From positions 1-37,140 of the forward strand of contig DTUY01000030.1 in the NCBI GenBank assembly GCA_012963885.1: 37,140 bases of DNA, written 5' to 3'. This stretch comes from Candidatus Poribacteria bacterium. Its GTDB lineage: Bacteria; Poribacteria; WGA-4E; UBA9662. Below, one piece after another: positions 23,989 through 32,479 of this stretch. The stretch's first letter is position 1, and every line of letters starts with the position of its first letter. The translations under genes were made by a program, and so were the position numbers. The notes under the pieces are model-generated. The model was not told where the DNA came from, did no database searches, and worked only from the letters and a program-made list of their open reading frames with translations.

Positions 23989-24352
23989 CGTAAATAACAT
24001 TACCGAGTGTGAGAGCCAGCTTTTTTTGGCAAAAGTGATATCGCATGGGGTCGATACGGATGAAATATCACTTGAACGTGTTGAAGAGATGAAGCAGGAA
24101 GTTGCCGAAATCTCCCACAAACTTGTAACCATTAAAGCCGACGATTTCAGTTCAAACTTCGAGATAAAACATCACGTTAGAACCGGCATCGAAATGATTA
24201 ACCTAGGGTTGGAGCATGGCAGTCAGAAAGATATCGCTAGAGCAACAAAGTTGCTAAACAAGAATCATCTCATCAAATTTTTTCAGATCGGTAACACCCT
24301 GACAAAACAGAGCCACATATTACCAGGTAGTGAAGAAATATTTCTCGGTTAG
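23981..24352 (+). CDS. Small protein of unknown function, coupled to the gene before it
   Basis: A soluble protein of 123 residues, starting MSNVNNITECESQLFLAKV. It is helical, with the segments LERVEEMKQEVAEISHKLV and KDIARATKLLNKNHLIKFF. No family was recognised. The ATG at 23981 was chosen because AAGG lies 8-9 bases upstream. The longer reading frame that begins inside the previous gene at 23852 has a lysine/arginine-rich, shadow-like start. The ATG lies 5 bases before the end of the upstream stop codon, so translation of the two is probably coupled. They may be the two halves of one larger ancestral protein or partners in a complex. It converges with the nuo operon. Confidence 0.7.
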   Translation: MSNVNNITECESQLFLAKVISHGVDTDEISLERVEEMKQEVAEISHKLVTIKADDFSSNFEIKHHVRTGIEMINLGLEHGSQKDIARATKLLNKNHLIKFFQIGNTLTKQSHILPGSEEIFLG

Positions 24353-24381
24353 CTAGCTAGAAACCCTCTGACACAAAAGCG

Positions 24382-24411
24382 AAAAAACCCATCGACCAAA
24401 ATCCGATGAGT
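24382..24411 (-). terminator. Rho-independent terminator after nuoN
   Basis: On the minus strand, ACTCATCG and CGATGGGT pair over eight bases (one G-T), with a nine-base loop, followed by a run of six T. It lies 25 bases past the nuoN stop and ends the nuo operon. On the plus strand the stem has no T-run, so it is not a terminator for the convergent gene. Confidence 0.7.
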
Positions 24412-24435
24412 TGAACCCTGCCAAGCAAAAAACAT

Positions 24436-25878
24436 TTAGCCAATAAACTTATCAAGAGGAAGATCTTTCAGGAAATCATAAGGTTTCCAATAAACACCAA
24501 GCAGAATGGTCGGCACGATAAAGGCCATTAGCAGTGCCATATCACCCCTTGAGAAAGAAAGTACTTCGGCATCTTCAGAGGTTTCAAATAACATTGCTTT
24601 TACAATTCGGATATAGTAGTACAGTGAAACCACGCTATTAAGCACGCCTATAATCGCCAGCCAATAAAGCTTTTTTTCTAACACTGCTGCAAAAAGCACC
24701 CATTTCCCCGCAAATCCTGCTAGTGGAGGCATGCCTGTCAGCGAGAATAGGAATATCACCATTGCAACTGCAACGAATGGCGCGCGTGAAATCAAACCTT
24801 TATAACCGTCGATATCTTCGCTGCCTACTTCCTTGGCAACGAGAATTACAACAAAAAAGGCTCCCAAGTTCATAAACATGTAGATTGTCAAATAGAAGAG
24901 GATCGCTTTAATACCGTCACCAGACAACAACACTACTCCCATCAATAAGTAGCCTCCATGGGCAATACTCGAATAGGCGAGTAGGCGTTTGACATTTTGT
25001 TGTGGCAAGGCGGCCAAATTCCCAAACGTCATTGTCAAGGCAGAAACAATTGATAACAGTAGTGTCCAGTTGAGATTGGTTCCTCTAAAACTAAAATAGA
25101 AGAGACGAATAAACAGGGCAAATCCGGCAGCTTTCGAGGCTACGGACAAAAATGCAGTGATTGGAATTGGGGCCCCTTCATAAACATCCGGCGCCCACAT
25201 ATGGAATGGAACGGATGCAATCTTGTAACCGACACCAGCTAAAATGAAGATGATAGAGATTAAAACTGCCGTCGGATACGCTGAGGCGATCTCGGGAAGT
25301 TGTTGCCCAATCTGTGACATACTGGTCGTTCCAGTCATACCGAAAATGAGGGATAAGCCGAAAAGCATTGTCCCCGATGCTATTGCCCCATAGATGATAT
25401 ATTTGAATGCCGCTTCGCTTGATCTAGGATTTCGTGTTAGGAATCCAGCAAGAATATAAGATGTCAAACTGACAGTTTCCAATGAAAGGTAGGCCATCAG
25501 GATATTCGTCGATGAGGCCATCAGGAACATACCCAGATTAATGGCAATTAAAAGTGCGTAATATTCCCCTTGAGCTTTTGGATCCAGTTCGTTGGAAACC
25601 ATCGAGAAGATAATAGTTACAGCTGTCGCTATTAGAACGATGATCTTGAAAAACGTTGCAAACCCATCAATACGGATCATGCCTAGGAAGAGTGATTGAT
25701 CCACAGTGCCAACGATAAACACTGCAATTGTTGCAACCAAGAGACCAGCAAGGCTAAGATAGGCAATCCCCTTACCAGTTTGACCTCGTGACACCAAGTC
25801 AAACAAAATCACAAGTATGGCAAAAACAACGAGAACCAATTCAGGAGTAAAATAACGGATGCTTTCTAGATTCCCCAA
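24436..25878 (-). CDS. nuoN: NADH-quinone oxidoreductase subunit N
   Basis: NuoN is one of the three antiporter-like membrane subunits of respiratory complex I that pump protons. The 480-residue protein has about 14 membrane segments. Family motifs include YLSLETVSLTSYILAGFL with the conserved Glu, FRGTNLNWT, RLLAYSSIAHGGYLLMGVV (typical broken-helix Lys/His region) and GMPPLAGFAGKW. It starts at TTG with AGGGAG eight bases upstream, 12 bases after nuoM. It is the last gene of the operon and is followed by a terminator. It is told apart from NuoM and NuoL by length and position. Confidence 0.95.
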   Translation of the reverse strand: MGNLESIRYFTPELVLVVFAILVILFDLVSRGQTGKGIAYLSLAGLLVATIAVFIVGTVDQSLFLGMIRIDGFATFFKIIVLIATAVTIIFSMVSNELDPKAQGEYYALLIAINLGMFLMASSTNILMAYLSLETVSLTSYILAGFLTRNPRSSEAAFKYIIYGAIASGTMLFGLSLIFGMTGTTSMSQIGQQLPEIASAYPTAVLISIIFILAGVGYKIASVPFHMWAPDVYEGAPIPITAFLSVASKAAGFALFIRLFYFSFRGTNLNWTLLLSIVSALTMTFGNLAALPQQNVKRLLAYSSIAHGGYLLMGVVLLSGDGIKAILFYLTIYMFMNLGAFFVVILVAKEVGSEDIDGYKGLISRAPFVAVAMVIFLFSLTGMPPLAGFAGKWVLFAAVLEKKLYWLAIIGVLNSVVSLYYYIRIVKAMLFETSEDAEVLSFSRGDMALLMAFIVPTILLGVYWKPYDFLKDLPLDKFIG

Positions 25879-25890
25879 AAATGATCTCCC

Positions 25891-27390
25891 TTATTGTAAT
25901 GGTAATCCTGCTACCGAGTTGCGGAACATTTCAATCGCAAAATGCGGCCAAATACCGAGTACAATGGTTAGGATTCCCAGTGGAATGAGTGTCGCAATCT
26001 CACGTCTGTTTATTTCTTCTATTGCTTCATATTTAGGATTTAAATCACCTAGAAAAACCCGCTGGAGAGTCCAGAGGAAGTAAGCGGCACCAACAACAAT
26101 TCCAATGGTTGATAAAATTGTAAGTAACTGAAACTTGCTGTAAGCCCCAAGGAGAGTTAGTGCTTCCCCCACGAATCCGCTAAGGCCAGGCAAACCAAGT
26201 GATGCCATGAAAGCCAATGTTGTAATGCCTGTGTAAATTGGCATCTTCGATCCCAACCCACCAAAACCATTAATATCACGATGATGCGCCCGATCATAGA
26301 CAACACCAACCAGAAGAAACAACATCGCGCTAATCACACCATGATTCAGCATCTGCAGCATTGCTCCTGTCACACCTGCTTCGTTACGCGAAGCAAGACC
26401 TAGAATTACGAATCCCATGTGTCCAATACTTGAATAGGCGACTAGCTTCTTGAAATCAGTTTGTGCCAACGCACACAAAGAACCATAAATAATGTTAATC
26501 ACACCGAGGATAGCAAGTGCGTTCCCCCAACGGCCTGAACCATTGGTGAAAAAGTCCATGCCAGCAGGCAGCATAGCAAAGTTAATTCGAACTAGTCCAT
26601 AAGTCCCCATCTTTAGCAGAATGGCTGCCAGAACAACGCTAATCGCCGTAGGAGCCTCAACGTGCGCATCGGGGAGCCAAGTATGGAAAGGAAAAATCGG
26701 CACCTTAACAGCAAAACCAATGAAGAACCCAAGAAATACCCAAATTTGGAATGTGGGATCCGCCAGTGCGTGCCCTGAAGTTTTTGCCAAATTAATTAGA
26801 GTTGGAATATCGAATGTTCTTAATCCCGGATCAACACTACTATTGATATAAACGGCAATCATCGCTACCAGCATCAACATGCTACCAAAAAGAGTATACA
26901 GGAAAAACTTAATTGCCGCATATTCTCGCCTCGGTCCTCCCCATACTCCGATAAGAAAGTACATGGGAAGCAAAGTCAATTCAAAGAATACATAGAAAAG
27001 GAACAAATCCAAGGCACAGAAAAATCCAATCATTCCGGTTTCAAGCAACAAGAACAGAGCAAGATACGCTTTAATTCCTTTCTCGATTTTCCATGATGCC
27101 CCGACACAGATTGGTCCTAACAAAGCGGTTAGAAGTATCAACGTTACACTCAGCCCATCAACCCCGGTGTGGTATTTAATGTTAAATGCTTCGATCCAAC
27201 TAGTTTCTACTCTTTCCTGAAGCTCAGCACTTGTCGGATCATACTGTAAATAAAGTAAAACAGCTAAAAACAGCGGGATAAGTGTGACCATAAATGCAAT
27301 CCACTTTGCCGCATCTTCGCGATCTCGCGGGACAAGCAAGACAACAATCATGCCGACTAAAGGGATAAAAATCATTGATGTTAATAACAT
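25891..27390 (-). CDS. nuoM: NADH-quinone oxidoreductase subunit M
   Basis: This is the second antiporter-like proton-pumping subunit, of 499 residues and about 14 membrane segments. Motifs include FFELTLLPMYFLIGVWGG with the conserved Glu of the fifth segment, FHTWLPDAHVEAPTAISVVLA, and KLVAYSSIGHMGFVILG. AGGAGG lies 10 bases before the ATG. It is placed between nuoL and nuoN, 22 bases after nuoL, as in most bacteria. Confidence 0.96.
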   Translation of the reverse strand: MLLTSMIFIPLVGMIVVLLVPRDREDAAKWIAFMVTLIPLFLAVLLYLQYDPTSAELQERVETSWIEAFNIKYHTGVDGLSVTLILLTALLGPICVGASWKIEKGIKAYLALFLLLETGMIGFFCALDLFLFYVFFELTLLPMYFLIGVWGGPRREYAAIKFFLYTLFGSMLMLVAMIAVYINSSVDPGLRTFDIPTLINLAKTSGHALADPTFQIWVFLGFFIGFAVKVPIFPFHTWLPDAHVEAPTAISVVLAAILLKMGTYGLVRINFAMLPAGMDFFTNGSGRWGNALAILGVINIIYGSLCALAQTDFKKLVAYSSIGHMGFVILGLASRNEAGVTGAMLQMLNHGVISAMLFLLVGVVYDRAHHRDINGFGGLGSKMPIYTGITTLAFMASLGLPGLSGFVGEALTLLGAYSKFQLLTILSTIGIVVGAAYFLWTLQRVFLGDLNPKYEAIEEINRREIATLIPLGILTIVLGIWPHFAIEMFRNSVAGLPLQ

Positions 27391-27412
27391 CCAGCAAATT
27401 CCTCCTAAAACC

Positions 27413-29569
27413 TCAAACCAATAACCTGAAAATGATGATTAATAATATGACACCAGCTAAGACAACAAAAAGGTAATTCTGAATTACCCCCGTTTGGATT
27501 CGTCTAACCCTACCACCAAACTTCCATGTTATCTTAGCCACAAGATTGACCGAAAAATCGACGATTTTATCATCAAAAAGACCAACTAGAAAAGCGATAA
27601 TGTAGTTCACAATTATATAGACAAGATTGACTAAACCATCCACGAGATACTTGTCAATACCACCGAAAATTTTTGCGCCAATAACAGTTGCACGCACAAT
27701 TATTCCATCATAGAATTCATCAATAAAGTATTTGTTCCAAAGTATCCTATGTACACCCCTAAACTTGTTGGCAACAGTTTCAGCCGAGAATATCTTCCAA
27801 TGATAAAATAGGGCTGACAGCAGGATTCCCAGTCCCACCACAAAAATCGATAATCCCATGGCAAGGCTATGAGCGGGACTATGTGCCCCATGTGTTTCAA
27901 CATGGCTTGTCGAATCATGATGATCGGCAGCACCAACAGCAACATAAAGAACAGGTTGATTGGCATGCTTATGTGCTAAATGATTATGCGTTTGTTCAGG
28001 TTGCTCAACATACTTTTTAAAAGACCACTTGTTAACTATTGGAAAAGACAAGACAGCTAATATTATCAGGGGGATAATCATTGATCTAGGCGATTCATGG
28101 GCATGCTCGTACATCCCTTGATTCCGAGGCTGTCCCATGAAAGTCAAGAAAATCAAACGAAACATGTAAAGTGCTGTAGCTCCGGCCGCAACCAAAGCCA
28201 TGAAGAACAGGATATAATAGTGGGTAGAACCAGATTCCATTGCCCTGCCGAGCGTCGCGCCAAGAACTTCATCCTTACTCCAAAACCCCGAGAATAGAAA
28301 TGGCACACCGGAAATTGACAGGGTAGCAATCAACATTGTCCAGAAAGTAATCGGCATTTTATGACGAAGTCCACCCATATTTCGCATGTCTTGTTCTAAA
28401 GGAATTCCATCTCGTTCAACTGGATGATCACTATGCTCATCATCGTGACCGTCATGATGATGAACATGCAATGCGTGAATGACACTGCCGGATCCGAGGA
28501 AAAGAAGTGCTTTGAAAAAGGCATGTGTTGTCAAGTGAAAAAGTCCAGCAACATAACTACTCGCCCCTATGGCCAACATCATATAACCGAGCTGGCTGAC
28601 TGTTGAATAAGCCAGAACACGCTTGATATCCCATTGGACAATGGCAATGGTAGCAGCGAAAATGGCGGTGATACCACCAACATAAGCGATGAATAACGAG
28701 GATACACCGGTTAAAATCGGAAACATTCGAGCTGCAAGGTATACACCGGCAGCAACCATCGTTGCCGCATGGATTAGCGCACTAACGGGAGTTGGACCTT
28801 CCATAGCATCTGGCAACCAAGTATGAAGTGGGAATTGGGCAGATTTGCCGATAGCACCACAGAAAATTAGTATTCCGGCAATTGAAAGCCAAGTTAAATC
28901 GCTAGATCCTAAATTATTGACCGCCTCGAAAATCCCGCTATCGCCAAACAGAACGAACGTGTGGAATTTAGTGAAGAGCATCATCATACCTATGAACATC
29001 CCGACATCACCAACACGGGTCGTCAGAAAGGCCTTCTTACAGGCGTTAGCAGCGGAATCTTTTTCGAACCAGAACCCAATCAGCAAGTAGGAACAGAGTC
29101 CCACAAGCTCCCAACCGATGTAAATGCCTAATAGATTATCAGCAACAACCAGGAACAGCATTGAAAAGGAAAACAAGGAAAGATAAGCGAAAAATCGTGG
29201 ATATCGTGGATCCCCATGCATATAGCCGATTGAGAAGATATGAACGAGACCACTAACAATTGTTACCACCAACAACATAATTGACGTCACACTGTCAAAA
29301 AGGAATCCCATCGATAAGGATACATTATTAATTTGTATCCAATCAATTGTGTGTGTCTCTGGCGATACCCCACCTGCACGCTTGTAGCTATCGGGATCGC
29401 CAAGAACTTGCATAAAAAGCAGAAACGCACACAAAAACGCAATTATCATGGCAAAGGTCGAGATCAAATCCTGACGGTTTGAATTACGCCCTGTTAATGC
29501 CAAAATAGCAAAGAACGCAAATGCCCCTAGTGGGCAAAGCAAAATGACGGAAATAAGCGTTACGATCAT
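27413..29569 (-). CDS. nuoL: NADH-quinone oxidoreductase subunit L
   Basis: This is the outermost antiporter-like subunit of complex I, with the long lateral helix at its C-terminal end. The 718 residues are longer than the roughly 610 of E. coli. It has about 15-16 membrane segments, with motifs IYIGWELVGLCSYLLIGFWF, FPLHTWLPDAMEGPTPVSALIHAATMV (partly split by the usual loops) and RVLAYSTVSQLGYMMLAIG. Two His-rich loops are added: one near 365-380 (HHHDGHDDEHSDH) and one near 525-560 (THNHLAHKHANQ and HHDSTSHVETHGAH). The extra length lies mainly in these. The C-terminal part with IVNYIIAFLVGLFDDKIVD is the lateral helix and anchor. Confidence 0.96.
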   Translation of the reverse strand: MIVTLISVILLCPLGAFAFFAILALTGRNSNRQDLISTFAMIIAFLCAFLLFMQVLGDPDSYKRAGGVSPETHTIDWIQINNVSLSMGFLFDSVTSIMLLVVTIVSGLVHIFSIGYMHGDPRYPRFFAYLSLFSFSMLFLVVADNLLGIYIGWELVGLCSYLLIGFWFEKDSAANACKKAFLTTRVGDVGMFIGMMMLFTKFHTFVLFGDSGIFEAVNNLGSSDLTWLSIAGILIFCGAIGKSAQFPLHTWLPDAMEGPTPVSALIHAATMVAAGVYLAARMFPILTGVSSLFIAYVGGITAIFAATIAIVQWDIKRVLAYSTVSQLGYMMLAIGASSYVAGLFHLTTHAFFKALLFLGSGSVIHALHVHHHDGHDDEHSDHPVERDGIPLEQDMRNMGGLRHKMPITFWTMLIATLSISGVPFLFSGFWSKDEVLGATLGRAMESGSTHYYILFFMALVAAGATALYMFRLIFLTFMGQPRNQGMYEHAHESPRSMIIPLIILAVLSFPIVNKWSFKKYVEQPEQTHNHLAHKHANQPVLYVAVGAADHHDSTSHVETHGAHSPAHSLAMGLSIFVVGLGILLSALFYHWKIFSAETVANKFRGVHRILWNKYFIDEFYDGIIVRATVIGAKIFGGIDKYLVDGLVNLVYIIVNYIIAFLVGLFDDKIVDFSVNLVAKITWKFGGRVRRIQTGVIQNYLFVVLAGVILLIIIFRLLV

Positions 29570-29589
29570 GCTATATCTCTAACTGAACC

Positions 29590-29934
29590 CTAGCCCTTCA
29601 AAGTATCGATCTCACTTGGACTAATTGAACTAAATTCTCTATAGATCGACAGGATTATTGCCAAGAAAACTGCCGCTTCGGCCGCTGCCAGCACAATCAC
29701 AAATAAAGCCATGATTTGCCCTTCTATGGCCAAACTCACCTCTCCAGCAGCCACAGTCGTCGGAGAGGAAATGAAACGAGAGAAAGCTATAAAATTAATG
29801 TTGCATGAGTTTAAGATTAACTCGATACCCATTAATATGGTAATTGCATTCCGGCGCGTTAACACTGCAAAAACACCGAGTGTAAAGAGAATAATGCTAA
29901 TTAGCAAGTAATGCTCAAGAGTTATATTCGTCAC
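29590..29934 (-). CDS. nuoK: NADH-quinone oxidoreductase subunit K
   Basis: A small membrane subunit of 114 residues with three segments. RRNAITILMGIELILNSCNINF carries the conserved Glu of the second segment, and AAAEAAVFLAIILSIYR carries the Glu of the third. Both are needed for proton transfer in known enzymes. The start is GTG, sharing its first base with the TAG stop of nuoJ. It has the standard place between nuoJ and nuoL. Confidence 0.96.
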   Translation of the reverse strand: MTNITLEHYLLISIILFTLGVFAVLTRRNAITILMGIELILNSCNINFIAFSRFISSPTTVAAGEVSLAIEGQIMALFVIVLAAAEAAVFLAIILSIYREFSSISPSEIDTLKG

Positions 29935-30449
29935 TATTCCTGTACCTCTGTGCGTGAAATAAATACCGCGCCAATCAAAGCAATTAAAAGAACAATTGAA
30001 GTAACTTCAAATGGGAGCAAGAACTTCTTCTGCAAAATCGCTATTCCAATTTGTTCAGTAGTACTATCCGATGAATCAACAACCTCCGATAAGATATTCC
30101 ACGGTGTTTCAAAAATGAGCAGCAACAGCACAGCAAAGAGAGCGGAAGAAACTATAATTCCCCCAAACATCTGCCATTTACTCACTTCAATGTTAACCTT
30201 CATTACAAGCTTGCTGCTCGTCATCAATACTCCGAACAGAATAAGCACTAAAATCCCACCAACGTAAACAATTACCTGTGTTGCGGCTAAAAAGTCGGCT
30301 TGCAAGAAAACGTAAAGGCCAGCGACAGAGAAAAGCGTTACCATCAACGAAAAAGCTGCGTGCACAACGTTAGGTAAGGTCACGACAGCCGCTGCCGACA
30401 CCACAGTCAGTAAAGCAAACAGGTAAAAAACAAGTTCAGAAGCTTCCAT
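29934..30449 (-). CDS. nuoJ: NADH-quinone oxidoreductase subunit J
   Basis: A membrane subunit of 171 residues with five hydrophobic segments. Family landmarks are the N-terminus ELVFYLFALLTVVSAAAVV, the stretch PNVVHAAFSLMVTLFSVAGLYVFL and the QVIVYVGGILVLILFGVLM segment, the broken helix at the centre of coupling in known structures. The 42-base gap from nuoI is the only notable space in this part of the operon. Its stop shares a base with the nuoK start, so the two are translated together. Confidence 0.95.
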   Translation of the reverse strand: MEASELVFYLFALLTVVSAAAVVTLPNVVHAAFSLMVTLFSVAGLYVFLQADFLAATQVIVYVGGILVLILFGVLMTSSKLVMKVNIEVSKWQMFGGIIVSSALFAVLLLLIFETPWNILSEVVDSSDSTTEQIGIAILQKKFLLPFEVTSIVLLIALIGAVFISRTEVQE

Positions 30450-30491
30450 GAATCACATTCCTTTACGACACCAGCATGTCTTGCATAACCA

Positions 30492-31136
30492 TTATTCATA
30501 CAATTCCGGTTTTACAAAACTGTAGTTGAGGCGGGATCGGTCAAACTCAGAGTATTCGAGGCCCTCCAAGCTGTCGACCATTGTCAAACTTTCAGTAGGA
30601 CAAACTTCAGTACATAGGCCGCAATACATGCATAGTGCCATATCAATATCAAACCGATCCATATAGAAAGTAACTTTCTTACGTTCGACGATCCGATCAA
30701 CATCATTACTTGAAACTGTCCTGGTTTTTCCAGCTGGTACTGTCTGACTAATCGTGATCTCTGTATCAGGTTCGATTTTCTTCGTGCCCCCTTCAACAAT
30801 GCCGATAATCTGTTTTCTATCCTTGAGATGGACCACGTTCATGCTTTCCCATAATTTTGCGCCGCGCCCACCTGAAGGCTTTCGCGAGTCAATATAGATA
30901 CAATCAACTGGACAGATTAGCACACACTTGTTGCAAACGATACAATCCTCAACACGATTGTGTAACTGACCACGGTACCCAATTGGGATTTCACGATAAT
31001 TATCTTTCCTCTCGAACTCGTATTGATACGGATACTGGTGCGTTACGCGCGGCCTTAGCATCTGTCTAAAGGTAATCACCATCCCAACTAAAACTGTATA
31101 AATACCAACGTATATATTTGAAATGTATCCAACCAT
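30492..31136 (-). CDS. nuoI: NADH-quinone oxidoreductase subunit I, with enlarged middle
   Basis: NuoI carries clusters N6a and N6b in the electron path toward quinone. Both CxxCxxCxxxCP motifs are present: CIVCNKCVLICP at about residues 65-76 and CMYCGLCTEVCP at about 169-180. In most NuoI the first Cys of each motif are about 39 residues apart (60 and 99 in E. coli); here the gap is 104. The extra 65 residues (from about SRKPSGGRGAKL through to VERKKVTF) hold mixed charged and beta-type sequence with no Cys. The insert is in frame with no stop and is followed by the normal FDIDMALCMYC. A membrane-associated N-terminal helix (about 2-25) is present. The ATG at 31136 was chosen because AGAGG lies nine bases upstream. 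The gene sits between nuoH and nuoJ. Confidence 0.94.
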   Translation of the reverse strand: MVGYISNIYVGIYTVLVGMVITFRQMLRPRVTHQYPYQYEFERKDNYREIPIGYRGQLHNRVEDCIVCNKCVLICPVDCIYIDSRKPSGGRGAKLWESMNVVHLKDRKQIIGIVEGGTKKIEPDTEITISQTVPAGKTRTVSSNDVDRIVERKKVTFYMDRFDIDMALCMYCGLCTEVCPTESLTMVDSLEGLEYSEFDRSRLNYSFVKPELYE

Positions 31137-31163
31137 AAAAATCAACCTCTTTTTTTCAACTAT

Positions 31164-32381
31164 CTAAGTCGATGATGCTGGAATAGTTTCCTTTTTGATA
31201 CTCGGTACACCTTTGAAAACTTGTCCCAGGAGGAGAAAAAGCCCAAGAACTATAATAACTAAGCTAGCCCCTAAGCTTTTCATATTCATAGTATCAGCAC
31301 CAAAAACCAACATCCATATTCCAATACCAAGGATATTAAAGAACGAAATAGGGATCAAGTATTTCCAACACAAATTCATCAATTGATCTACCCGTAACCG
31401 AGGCAAGGTCCAACGAATCCACATCATGACAAAAACGAGAAAGAGAGTTTTGAAAATAAAACCTGGCAATCCGCCGAGTATATCTATTCCTGGAAGAACA
31501 CCTTGCCATCCTCCAAGGAAAAGCGTGACAGCAATGGCACAGACAGCGAACATGTTGGCATATTCAGCAATGAAGAAGAGTGCAAAACGCATACCACTGT
31601 ATTCAGTATGAAAACCGGCAACCAGTTCAGATTCCGCTTCAGGGAGATCGAAAGGGGTTCGATTAACTTCAGCAATAGCAGAAATAAAGAAGACGAAAAA
31701 AGCGATAAAACTAAACGGTGTCCGAAAAATCAACCAACTATGAAGTCCACTGTTTTGCTGATCGACAATTTCTTGCATATTAAGCGTCTGTACCACCATA
31801 ATTACAACCAGAATTGACAAACCAACCGGGATTTCATAGCTAACTATCTGAGCCGCTGAACGCAGAGAACCAAGAAGAGACCACTTGCTGTTCGATGCCC
31901 ACCCAGCCATAATCACACCAATCACTACAACAGAAGACACCGCCATGATGTAGAAGATACCGATGTTGAGATTACTGACAATAAAAATATACTGATCATC
32001 ATCTAGATCTATTCCACCAAATGGTATGGCAACAAAGACGGCTAAAGAAAAACAAAAGATGATATAGGGCGCAAGCCGGAATAGCACTCTATCACCGTAT
32101 GGAGGAATGAGATCTTCCTTGAAGAGTAATTTTACACCGTCTGCTAAGGTTTGCAGGATCCCCCAAGGACCAACCCTCATCGGCCCTGTTCGATCTTGTA
32201 TAAAAGCAGAAACTTTTCTTTCAGCTAAAACCAACACAAGGGGAATTAATGGAAAAATTGCCACGAAGATCCCGCAACAGGTAATCATGGCAATTAGTTG
32301 CTCGTATCCTTTAAGAAATCCTGGTAGAGGAGGAAGAATCTCCACTAGCAAGTTAGCCAATGGTTTACTTGATTCAACCAT
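31164..32381 (-). CDS. nuoH: NADH-quinone oxidoreductase subunit H
   Basis: NuoH joins the quinone cavity to the membrane arm and has about eight membrane segments. The signature ERKVSAFIQDRTGPMRVGPWG is followed by LQTLADGVKLLFKEDLIPP. The loop with EVNRTPFDLPEAESELVAGFHTEYSGMRF is also highly conserved. The length of about 405 residues exceeds the roughly 325 of E. coli because of a longer N-terminus and a longer central part. The start is unsure: ATG at 32381 or TTG at 32393, and neither has a clear ribosome site. The 86 to 98 bases between it and nuoD are the widest gap in the operon and hold nothing I recognise. Confidence 0.95.
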   Translation of the reverse strand: MVESSKPLANLLVEILPPLPGFLKGYEQLIAMITCCGIFVAIFPLIPLVLVLAERKVSAFIQDRTGPMRVGPWGILQTLADGVKLLFKEDLIPPYGDRVLFRLAPYIIFCFSLAVFVAIPFGGIDLDDDQYIFIVSNLNIGIFYIMAVSSVVVIGVIMAGWASNSKWSLLGSLRSAAQIVSYEIPVGLSILVVIMVVQTLNMQEIVDQQNSGLHSWLIFRTPFSFIAFFVFFISAIAEVNRTPFDLPEAESELVAGFHTEYSGMRFALFFIAEYANMFAVCAIAVTLFLGGWQGVLPGIDILGGLPGFIFKTLFLVFVMMWIRWTLPRLRVDQLMNLCWKYLIPISFFNILGIGIWMLVFGADTMNMKSLGASLVIIVLGLFLLLGQVFKGVPSIKKETIPASST

Positions 32382-32479
32382 TACTGTAGGCAAGTTATCA
32401 AAAACACTAAAAACTGTCGCATTTCCGTTTTCACTAAATAGCTAAGAACCAATTCCCTGAAGTTAAGGAGAAAGAACGC

